A stretch of DNA of 64,000 nt from the NCBI GenBank assembly GCA_963792445.1, contig CAWBWO010000009.1, positions 62,001 through 126,000 of the forward strand, written 5' to 3'. The position numbers were made by a program, and so were the translations under genes. Under the pieces are notes generated by a model. The model did not search any database and had not been told where the DNA came from. It was given only the letters and a program-made list of their open reading frames with translations. The stretch comes from Rummeliibacillus sp963792445. Lineage in GTDB: Bacteria; Bacillota; Bacilli; Bacillales_A; Planococcaceae. This document shows positions 57,203 through 64,000 of the stretch, in pieces (position 1 is the stretch's first letter; each line of letters starts with the position of its first letter).

Positions 57203-57781
57203 ATGTATTTACTAAAGAAAATTATCGTTATTATCATAGGAAGCATCTTTTTATCATTAGGGATCAATCTATTTTTGGCTCCTCATGAAATACTAGATGG
57301 TGGTATTGTGGGATTATCACTCATTTTAAATTATTTGTACGATTTAGAAGTTGGTCTCATGATTATGCTCCTTTCTGTACCCATTTTTATCGTTGCATGG
57401 GTACGATATAGGCATTATTTTTATAATAGTTTGCATGGGTTATTATTTTCTTCCTTTATTATAGATTTTTTAAAACCTTTACGTTCTCTTGTTCATTTGA
57501 ATCCAATTCCTAGCTCTATCATTGGAGGAGTGTGCATTGGTACGGGCATGGGATTGATGCTTCGATTCCACACTAGTACTGGAGGAACAGATTTAATTGC
57601 TCAATTTCTAAGTGTCAAAAGTGGTATAAACGTCGGAATCATCATCTTTATGATTGATGTGACGGTGATCATACTTGGAGGAGTGCTCATATCTGCAAAT
57701 ACGTTATTTTTATCCATCATTACATTAATGGTTGTGGGGATGACTACAAGTCTTGTTACCAAAAAAATTTCACACGCATAA
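57203..57781 (+). CDS. YitT-family membrane protein
   Basis: 192 residues with about six hydrophobic segments. KKIIVIIIGSIFLSLGINLFLAPHEILDGGIVGLSLIL and the second repeat GVCIGTGMGLMLRFHTSTGGTDLIAQFL are the DUF161 signature. It lacks the C-terminal DUF2179 soluble domain found in the longer YitT proteins. GAGGGGGC precedes the ATG. Transport or sensing roles have been proposed for the family, but none is established here. Confidence 0.87.
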   Translation: MYLLKKIIVIIIGSIFLSLGINLFLAPHEILDGGIVGLSLILNYLYDLEVGLMIMLLSVPIFIVAWVRYRHYFYNSLHGLLFSSFIIDFLKPLRSLVHLNPIPSSIIGGVCIGTGMGLMLRFHTSTGGTDLIAQFLSVKSGINVGIIIFMIDVTVIILGGVLISANTLFLSIITLMVVGMTTSLVTKKISHA

Positions 57782-57866
57782 ATTTAAAAATTTTCCTCGA
57801 AATATTCGCCATTAGAACGTATTTTCGGTAAAATATAGGTATGAATTGTAAAGAGGTGGATGCTTT

Positions 57867-59998
57867 ATGAAGACCGTCGTTTTAGCCGAAAAACCCTCAC
57901 AGGCGAAGGCATATGCAGACGCTTTTAAAGTAATGAAGAAAACAAAAAACTACATAGAATTGCAGCCATGTGCAACTTTTCCTGAAGGTGCGACTATTAC
58001 CTGGGGAATAGGGCATTTAGTAGAACTAAAACAACCAGCAGACTACAAGCCCGAATGGAAAAGATGGTCATTAACCCAACTTCCGATGATTCCCGATCGC
58101 TATGAATTTCAAGTATCGAAAGGTAAATGGGATCAATTTCAAGAGGTTAAGAGACTTTTTAAAGATGCAGATTTACTCATTAACGCATGTGATGTGGACC
58201 GTGAAGGATCAAATATTTTCTACTCCATATTACGTCAAACAGGTATCCGCAACAAACCCATTCAACGATTATGGATCAATTCGCTAGAAATAGATGAGAT
58301 ACGAAAAGGTTTCGCGAACTTGCGCGATAATCAAAAAGACCTTGCTTTTATATCGTGAAGCTCAAACTCGCCAAATTAGTGATTGGCTAGTAGGAATGAA
58401 TGCTAGTCGACTTTATACAATGCTTTTAAAAGCAAAAGGATTAAATGAAACGATGTCTATTGGTCGAGTACAATCACCAACAGTTTATATGATCTATCCA
58501 AAGACATCTAGAGATAGAGAACTTCAAACCATCTAATTTCTATGAAATAACTGGTGACTTTCTAGCGGAACATGGTCCATATAAAGGGAAAGCTAATGTA
58601 AAAAAGGACAAGCGAGAAGAAGTAGAAGCTATATTAGTACAAGCAGGAATACTAGAAAATCAACAAATTCCACGGAACAATCCAAGATGTGAAAAAACTT
58701 CGTAAATCGATTAAACCACCAAAATTGCATTCACTTATCAACATTACAAGCAAAGGCCAATAAAATATGGAAATATAGTCCAGCAAAGGTGTTAGAAATT
58801 GTACAGTCTTTATATGAGAAAAAACTGGTTTCATACCCCCGATACTGATTGTCAATACATTACAGATGCGGAATTCTCATATCTAGTCAATCAAATTCCA
58901 GCCTATCAAGGAATCATTGGACAACCATTTGAAGTAGCAAATCAGTGGCCCACAAAAGCGTTATGTTGACTCATTCTAAAGTGGAGGAGCACTATGCCAT
59001 CATTCCAACAAAGACCATCCCAACCAATGCTAAGGTGGCAGGATTACCAGAGATGGAACGAAATATCTATTTTGAAATTGTCCGCAGTATGCTTGCGATG
59101 TTTCATCGAGACTATTTATATGAAGAAACGACAATCATGACCATCGTTAAAGGGATTGATTTTAAAACTGTAGGAAAAGTAGAAATTGATAAAGGATTCC
59201 AAGAATTATGGCCAGCTTCACCTAAAAAGAGGAAGAAGATCCATTATTACCACAAGTGGGCAAAAATGATGTAGTTGAATCACTTATCCACATTCACGAA
59301 GGTACAACACAACCACCAAAACCCTATACAGAAGGGCAACTGGTACAAATGATGAAAACCTGCGGAAAATTCATAGAAGATGAGGGGCAAAGTGATATTT
59401 TAAAAGAAGTAGAAGGGTCTGGGAACAGAGGCAACTAGGTCTGGCATTATCGAAACCATCAAACGCCATGGCTATATCGAAGTGGCCAAAAATATCGTTT
59501 CTGTCACAGACAAAGGGCGAGTACTTTGCGAAAGTATTGAAGGTTCACTTTTATCAAGCCCAGCAATGACAGCCAAATGGGAAACGTATTTGCGCAAAAT
59601 CGGCAATGGTAATGGTTCCCAAGAAGCTTTCTTGGGTAGCGTTTCGAAATTCTTACATCACTTAATAGAAGTAACACCAGAAAAAGTAGCAGGAACCAAT
59701 TTACAAGCAGCAATCGAAGCAGCTCCATCAGATGAACCAATTGTAGAATGTCCAATTTGTCACCAAGGAAAAATGGTCGCAAGAAAATCCTTCTATGGCT
59801 GCTCCAACTACCGAGCTGGCTGCAAATTTACAGTTTCAAAAACCATTGCAAGCAAAAAATTATCACCCAATCAAGTAAAAGAACTTTGTCAAAACGGTGT
59901 GACAAAAGAGATGAAAGGCTTTAAATCAAAAAAAGGATCTAAGTTTTTCAGCAAAGCTAAAATTGGAGCAAGGAAAAGTTGTGTTTGATTTTAATTGA
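57867..59998 (+). pseudogene. topB: DNA topoisomerase III, many frameshifts
   Basis: Type IA topoisomerase of about 710 residues. Toprim: VVLAEKPSQAKAYADAF and INACDVDREGSNIFY. Then RQISDWLVGMNASRLYTMLL, ETMSIGRVQSPTVYMIY, and the active-site loop KLVSYPR followed by TD, where one extra T at about 58845 breaks the frame right after the catalytic Tyr. The C-terminus has a four-Cys zinc motif (CPICHQGKM, FYGCSNYRAGC). Breaks near 58335, 58500, 58670, 58720, 58815, 58845, 58960, 59235, 59420 and 59960. Such density within preserved motifs suggests read errors. ATG follows AGAGGTGG. Confidence 0.85.
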
Positions 59999-60015
59999 AT
60001 TTCTTAATTTAATTT

Positions 60016-60054
60016 CTAAAAGACAAGAGCTAAAAACAGTTCTTGTCTTTTTTA
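60016..60054 (+). terminator. Rho-independent terminator after topB
   Basis: AAAGACAAGAGC pairs with GTTCTTGTCTTT, followed by a T run. Confidence 0.8.
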
Positions 60055-60275
60055 GATTTGGCTAAATATAAAGCTAAATAGAAAAGAGAAAGGGGGATAT
60101 TCAACTCTTTAATTTTGTTTAATCTGTATGTGAAAAAAACAAGAAATACTGTTATTAAAAAATTCATACTTACATTTTGCTCATTATAATTCAAAAGAAT
60201 AAATAACACTAATTAAGACAAACTTTTAGTATGAAAATAAGTAGATAAAAGTAAGCAGATAGGAAAAGGAGATGC

Positions 60276-60891
60276 TTGTACGTGAATAACGGAAATTGCG
60301 ATTTCACACCGATGCAACAAATCACTAAAAGAAGATATCGCCCTATTGATGGGTTCTTTAAAGGAAAGCTTAGATAGTATGGGGGAAGATAATTACTGTC
60401 TTCTTGGGAATTTAGAAGATGCAAAAGATAAATTTGAAGAGATTGAGATGAAGGCAGCGACGTTTTATTTAAATTGCTATCTATCTCCGTATACAGATAA
60501 ATATCCAGAAATCTCAAAATGTACGCAAAATTTATCAACTGTACGACATGGCGCTCTAATTGTGATCGAAAGAGAAGATTCACTAGTGCCATTAATCCAA
60601 CCAGGAATTTCTATAAAGGCAGAATTGACTCATCCATTGTTAGAGTCCATATTTTATCCGGGAAATCCACTACATGATGGTGCTGTATTAATCAGTCATA
60701 ATCATATTGAATCAGCAGCGAATGTACTACCACTCTCACTTCAATCCACTGGTGATAAAAAATTAGGGACACGCCATCGAGCAGCATTAGGGCTATCAGA
60801 GAGAAGTGATGCCCTAATACTTGTCGTTTCTGAGGAAACAGGTAAAGTGTCATTCGCTGTTAATGGTAAATTGTATCCAGTAACTCTGTAA
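60276..60891 (+). pseudogene. cdaS: Diadenylate cyclase CdaS-like, one frameshift at N-terminus
   Basis: Makes c-di-AMP from two ATP. CdaS is the sporulation-specific enzyme of Bacillus. The helical N-terminal YojJ-type region (SLKEDIALLMGSLKESLDSM) precedes a DAC domain with NPLHDGAVLI (DGA motif) and LGTRHRAALGLSE (RHR motif). TTG 60276 after AAAGGAG begins MYVNNGNCDFTPMQ, then a break at about 60315 joins the main frame, total about 205 residues, the size of CdaS. The two helices upstream of DAC are what distinguish it from CdaA and DisA. Confidence 0.85.
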
Positions 60892-60894
60892 ACC

Positions 60895-61233
60895 TTATAA
60901 TTCATCAGGTCTTGGGCCAGCTGACTTGCCTGAATTTTCAACTGTCATGATTGGCCGTACTGTAATATCTCCATTTACAATAATTTGGCAGGATAAACGC
61001 AAAAAATCATCGTAAATATGACGATCAATTCCTTTATTTACGAAAGCTTTCTTTTCTTTACTGGTAATTTCTAAATAGTCTCCAGCTAAAATTTCTACTC
61101 TGCAAGTAGTACATTTTGCATTTCCTCCACAACGATGCAGGATGTTAACCCCGTTATCCTCTAAAGCAAGCACTAATTTTTTTCCTTTTTCAACTTCAAA
61201 AGATTTTCCACCAAATATAGTAACGTAGGGCAC
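60895..61233 (-). CDS. 2Fe-2S ferredoxin
   Basis: Plant-type ferredoxin of 112 residues, an electron carrier. Cluster ligands are in HRCGGNAKCTTCRVE and LRLSCQI (three close Cys and a fourth about 40 residues later). The GTG start at 61233 is chosen because GAGGTG covers the alternative GTG at 61242 and lies six bases upstream of it. It is convergent with cdaS, only three bases between stops, with no room for a separate terminator. Redox partner unknown. Confidence 0.88.
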   Translation of the reverse strand: MPYVTIFGGKSFEVEKGKKLVLALEDNGVNILHRCGGNAKCTTCRVEILAGDYLEITSKEKKAFVNKGIDRHIYDDFLRLSCQIIVNGDITVRPIMTVENSGKSAGPRPDEL

Positions 61234-61309
61234 ACTTTTCACCTCGAATTAAAATTAATCTTATATAGTATTATCACCGTCCAGTAAATACTTTAGACAT
61301 TTTAATCTC

Positions 61310-61352
61310 CATAAAAAAAGACCTAAAGAATAAAAAAACTCTTTAAGTCTTT
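61310..61352. terminator. Hairpin with A- and T-flanks
   Basis: AAAAGACCTAAAGA pairs with TCTTTAAGTCTTTT. It lies upstream of the ferredoxin on its own strand and could end any transcript coming from either side. Confidence 0.6.
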
Positions 61353-61359
61353 TTCTTTA

Positions 61360-61520
61360 AGTATACGATTTATGAATTTCCGACTTTAGAAAAATCAATT
61401 TTAGATCTACTCCTTGCTAAAGCAAAAGCAGAATTAGAAGAAAGTTTAGATGGAAATAGCTTTAAATGTCCAATTCCAGAATCCATTAAGCAAGGACAAA
61501 ACGAAAAATATGGTATTTAA
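61360..61520 (+). other. Open frame without a start, possible gene fragment
   Basis: A frame of about 50 codons ends at 61520 (LEKSILDLLLAKAKAELEES, then CPIPESIKQGQNEKYGI). It has coding-like composition but no ATG, GTG or TTG with a ribosome binding site. It may be the end of a lost gene. Confidence 0.3.
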
Positions 61521-61578
61521 GAATTATATTATAGTAGACAAACTTGCAATATTATGAGATAATAATATTTATGCTGAT

Positions 61579-61803
61579 TAGCTAATTAGAAGTTATTGGC
61601 ATTCTACTATATGTTTTTGAAGATACTTATTCACACTGGCGTGGCTTTGGGGTCACAAGGACGCGAAAGAAGGTAGGGTTCGCGTTGCTTAAGTTAGAGA
61701 ACTTTCCAGTGGAATTTTACCGCGGCAAGTAAGAGAGAATTGAGGTTCTCTAGTATATTCCCCGGATGATCGGGTTGAAATTTGACTTTCAAAAATTAGC
61801 TAA
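61579..61803 (+). ncRNA. Candidate structured non-coding RNA
   Basis: A GC-richer island in AT-rich flanks without an ORF. TTAGCTAA occurs at both ends (61579-61586, 61796-61803) and can close the domain. Inside, stems can form between GTGGC (61641-61645) and GTCAC (61652-61656), CGCGAA (61662-61667) and TTCGCG (61679-61684), GAGAAC (61697-61702) and GTTCTC (61745-61750), and CCCG (61761-61764) and CGGG (61771-61774). A hairpin at 61817-61848 may end the transcript. It does not match tRNA, tmRNA, SRP, RNase P, 6S or riboswitch signatures that I remember. Strand is a guess from the hairpin order. Confidence 0.4.
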
Positions 61804-61816
61804 TATATAGAAATCC

Positions 61817-61848
61817 AAGGGGTACGCTAAAACTTAGTGTACCCCTTG
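61817..61848 (+). terminator. Strong hairpin after the ncRNA candidate
   Basis: AAGGGGTACGCTAA and TTAGTGTACCCCTT pair almost perfectly around a four-base loop. The T tract after it is weak (TTGTCCAATTTT), so termination is plausible but not certain. Confidence 0.55.
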
Positions 61849-61879
61849 TCCAATTTTATAACTACTATTAGCATTTACA

Positions 61880-61926
61880 ATACCAATAAAAACATTATTG
61901 GTATATACCTCGCTAGTCTATATAGA
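61880..61926. repeat. Perfect hairpin plus short dispersed motif, copy 2
   Basis: ATACCAATAA (61880-61889) and TTATTGGTAT (61895-61904) form a perfect ten-base stem. Directly after it ACCTCGCTAGTCTATATAGA (61907-61926) repeats the motif at 18938-18957 with one change. Both copies lie in gene-free sequence. Confidence 0.55.
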
Positions 61927-62125
61927 TTATAAAGATTTTTACAATAAGAAAAATAAAGTAATGAAATGAAGTCGGTTAAAATCCTCAGTGTTTAAAACAG
62001 AGAGATCTGAATCCTTTCAGAAGTTAACAGAAGCAGATTATCAGTATTCATTACAAAACATTTACATTTAAATAAGAATAAAATCCAAAGTTTTGACTAA
62101 TTCTAATGGCTGGAGGTGATATAAC

Positions 62126-62305
62126 TTGGCAAAACAAAAAAATAATAAGAATAACGTGGATCGTGAAGAATTTGGCTACGGCTATGACCTTAGTCCAGAT
62201 GATTTAGACGTTGTTGGTCAAAACAACGCGGCTAAAGCCAAAAATCAAAACGAAAATGATGGTCAACCATCTGCAAAAGAAACCCAATCAAAACTAAATC
62301 AATAA
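62126..62305 (+). CDS. Small hydrophilic protein, possible spore protein
   Basis: 59 residues, TTG start after an excellent GGAGGTGA at 62112-62119, and a strong terminator follows. The sequence is Asn/Gln/Asp-rich (MAKQKNNKNNVDREEFGYGY, DLSPDDLDVVGQNN, AKAKNQNENDGQ), without Cys or Trp. The composition and the EEFG..D pattern recall gamma-type small acid-soluble spore proteins, but the family match is loose. The gene is well supported by its signals, even if the function is open. Confidence 0.7.
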   Translation: MAKQKNNKNNVDREEFGYGYDLSPDDLDVVGQNNAAKAKNQNENDGQPSAKETQSKLNQ

Positions 62306-62311
62306 TCAAAT

Positions 62312-62368
62312 CAAAAAGCACCACAAATGAAACGATACTCATTGTTTCGTTTTGTGGTGCTTTTCATT
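62312..62368 (+). terminator. Strong rho-independent terminator
   Basis: AAAAGCACCACAAA plus GAAAC pair with GTTTC and TTTTGTGGTGCTTTT around a short loop. Confidence 0.9.
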
Positions 62369-62553
62369 TTGGCTATGAAGTGGAATTTTGTTGATGTAAA
62401 TTCATATTGATTTTCGAAATGGTCAACCACATATATATAAACATCAGTATTCCAAAAATGTCAGAAACACTGCATTATTTCACCATCCATACATTGAAAA
62501 TTGTAAAATTCATGAAGTTAATCTATATATAAAGCTTAAGTCAATTGATTTCG

Positions 62554-63168
62554 TTATTTTCCTAATTCAAAACGAATCGTCCTCACGATTTGATATTGAA
62601 TCATTCCCATCTCTTCAGGTGTTTCTTTTGCTCCATTGGCCAACCATTCTTCTATAACACCAAAAATAGCAGCAGTAATAAAGGAAAGAAAGTAATTTTG
62701 GAATAAGGTTACCTCATCCTGGTGGTTATCTTTTGTACTTTCCTTTGCTATATGGGATAGGACCTTTTTAAGATTGTTTCTTTATATAAATTTTTTATTT
62801 TCATTGAAAATGCAGGGTCTCCGGTTGGCCCAAGAAGACTTTAAAGGCAGTTGCTTCCGAACGAAAATAGGTAAACATTTGAATAATCGGAGGGTAGGGT
62901 TTACCCATTTCGATAAATCCTAGTCCTTCTAAAGGTTCCAAATCATTTAAACATGTTTCTAATCCTGTAAGTAGTCGTTCTTGTATTTGAGCCATTAAAT
63001 CATATTTGTCCAAATAGTGCAGATAAAAAGTGCCACGATTTAGACCTGTTTTAGAGTCAATCCTTGAACAGTGACACCTTGAATCCCATGTTTTGACATA
63101 ATGGCAATACATGCATCCTGTAATTTTTGCTTTGTTTCTAAATTCATTTGCTCATGAAATGTACTCAT
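62554..63168 (-). pseudogene. TetR-family regulator, frameshifted
   Basis: About 200 residues read across frames on the minus strand: MSTFHEQMNLETKQKLQDAC, IMSKHGIQGVTVQGLTLKTG and LNRGTFYLHYLDKYDLM (TetR HTH with the family's typical TFYxHY helix). The ligand domain ends FFLSFITAAIFGVIEEWLAN and MGMIQYQIVRTIRFELGK. The C-terminal part resembles TetR_C of YxaF/YbjK type. Breaks lie near 63058, 62820 and 62770. An excellent palindrome, its probable operator, lies just upstream, and an ABC transporter gene is 540 bases away on the other strand. Confidence 0.78.
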
Positions 63169-63187
63169 TCTTATTTTTATACCTTTC

Positions 63188-63213
63188 ATTTACATAATAA
63201 TGATTATGTAAAT
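63188..63213. promoter_or_regulatory. Probable TetR operator
   Basis: ATTTACATAAT and ATTATGTAAAT form a perfect 11-base inverted repeat around a four-base spacer, 20 bases upstream of the tetR start. Size and position are typical of TetR autoregulation. Confidence 0.7.
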
Positions 63214-63227
63214 ATTATCTAGTTCGC

Positions 63228-63470
63228 TCAAGCTTCGTAATTCTTTTTGACATTTGATGCTATTTGCTTTTGTAATTGTTCAAGTTGTTTAGAGTTATTT
63301 TCATCGTTTTGATGATCCTTTGTATCTTCAATGACATCTTGCTGTACTGCCATTGCTGTAGCAATAGTTGCAAGCCCATCTCCAAGTGTGAAATTGCGGA
63401 AGCAATAACTGCTAATTTGGCAGCGTAATTTTCAGTAATTTGGTTGATTATTAGGTTGATTATTTCTCAT
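63228..63470 (-). pseudogene. Small conserved-looking protein, frameshifted, function unknown
   Basis: About 80 residues on the minus strand: MRNNQPNNQPNQITENYAAK, then LAVIASAISTLGDGLATIAT and AMAVQQDVIEDTKDHQ, with a helical Gln/Lys-rich end. ATG 63470 follows GGGAGGTATTTC. Breaks near 63440 and 63395. The central hydrophobic Ala/Ile helix suggests membrane contact. It lies between tetR and its operator on one side and the ABC gene promoter on the other, same strand as tetR. I do not recognise a family. Confidence 0.55.
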
Positions 63471-63708
63471 GAAATACCTCCCATAGAAATAATGAAATTA
63501 TTAATTGTAATTATTATATGATTTACAACTATTTCGCATGAAAAACAAAATTATAAGTTAGGTCTTAACATGTATTATGAGATGATACTTTTTTAGAAGT
63601 AATGAAATAGACTCAACACATTCCAAAAGACTGTTTATTGAGTTCTAAAATAACCTCCATTACACTTAGTATATAATCAACACCGTGTTTAGTGAAAGGA
63701 TGATGAAA

Positions 63709-64000
63709 ATGACCGTTTCTGTCGAAATTACAGAAGTTACTAAACAATTTCATAAACATGTAGTTTTGCAAGATATTAATCTATCTGTTCAAAATGGTAA
63801 AATCTTCGGTATGATTGGACCTTCTGGCTGCGGAAAGACAACATTAATTAAAGTGATGGTTGGCATGTTAAAAGCGGACCATGGAAATGTAAAAGTTTTA
63901 AACAAATCAGTTCCGCAATTTGATCTATTAGATAAAATAGGATACATGGCTCAATCCGATGCGCTTTACACTGATTTGACAGGTTATGAAAACCTCCAAT
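63709..64000 (+). CDS. ABC transporter ATP-binding protein, cut by window end
   Basis: First 97 residues of an ABC-2-type drug-export ATPase: VEITEVTKQFHKHVVLQDINLSV, Walker A IGPSGCGKTTLIKVMVGML, then KIGYMAQSDALYTDLTGYENL with the Q-loop Gln. The pattern is that of YhcH/LinearmycinL-like two-gene exporters in Bacillus that are controlled by a TetR regulator. ATG 63709 is preferred over ATG 63703 for spacing from AAAGGA. A TATAAT lies at 63672-63677. The permease would be just beyond the edge. Confidence 0.88.
   Translation, partial: MTVSVEITEVTKQFHKHVVLQDINLSVQNGKIFGMIGPSGCGKTTLIKVMVGMLKADHGNVKVLNKSVPQFDLLDKIGYMAQSDALYTDLTGYENLQ

Noticed and set aside
61700..61720. T-box antiterminator (TTTTACCGCGG looked similar)
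   Set aside because: The T-box core GGGTGGNACCGCG is not matched, no specifier stem was found, and no aminoacyl-tRNA synthetase or amino acid gene follows.

Overview
The window looks like the chromosome of a low-GC, spore-forming member of the Bacillales, most like Lysinibacillus, Solibacillus or related Planococcaceae. This rests on the AT-rich sequence, strong AGGAGG-type ribosome binding sites with frequent TTG and GTG starts, a SleL/YaaH-type spore cortex hydrolase, a CdaS-type sporulation diadenylate cyclase, and a YoaS/YozG gene pair. No rRNA or complete tRNA gene was seen. The genus is inferred, not proven.

Layout. 0-9 kb holds scattered single genes: an aldo/keto reductase cut by the window edge, a short IS605-like remnant, tag, an SRAP protein, a GNAT, a LysE exporter and yaaH. 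It also holds a two-gene operon of PlsY and a GNAT-aminotransferase fusion, and an SRPBCC/ArsR pair with tandem operator-like repeats. 9-20 kb has a Pro/Gly/Met-rich protein, a Sel1 protein, a MarR-dioxygenase-LLM cluster resembling the quinone-stress mhq genes, YoaS/YozG, two transposase remnants, an aminotransferase, a Bcr-type MFS pump and a deoxyinosine glycosylase. 20-31 kb has an AraC regulator fused to a GH39-like domain, a NorB-like pump, an M20 amidohydrolase, a TRIC channel with a structured leader, an RpiR regulator and a DODA-type dioxygenase. A three-gene operon follows (PAS regulator lacking AAA+, ketopantoate reductase, metallo-beta-lactamase fold).

32-51.4 kb is one long same-strand catabolic locus. 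It encodes two acyl-CoA ligases, two acyl-CoA dehydrogenases, three SDRs, a MaoC pair, a thiolase, a thioesterase, an APH-type kinase, a ComB-like phosphatase and an enoyl-CoA hydratase. It also encodes a complete LivHMGFJ-type importer and a two-subunit CoA transferase. An APH kinase together with an ACAD10/11-like dehydrogenase suggests breakdown of a 4-hydroxy (or 4-keto) acid through a phosphorylated acyl-CoA, by analogy with the levulinate (Lva) pathway. 51.5-64 kb has a 21-nt repeat array, an FAD-linked oxidase, adenine deaminase, a broken uracil-glycosylase-like gene, a YitT protein, topB, cdaS, a ferredoxin and a GC-richer structured segment that may be a non-coding RNA. It ends with a small basic/acidic protein, a TetR gene with a perfect operator dyad, and an ABC ATPase cut by the window end.

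Many genes are split by one-base indels, mostly after 38 kb, while both halves keep full family conservation. Several indels sit in homopolymers. Sequencing or assembly error is the simplest explanation, so I give such genes as single spans marked as frameshifted (type pseudogene) and describe the function of the intact protein.
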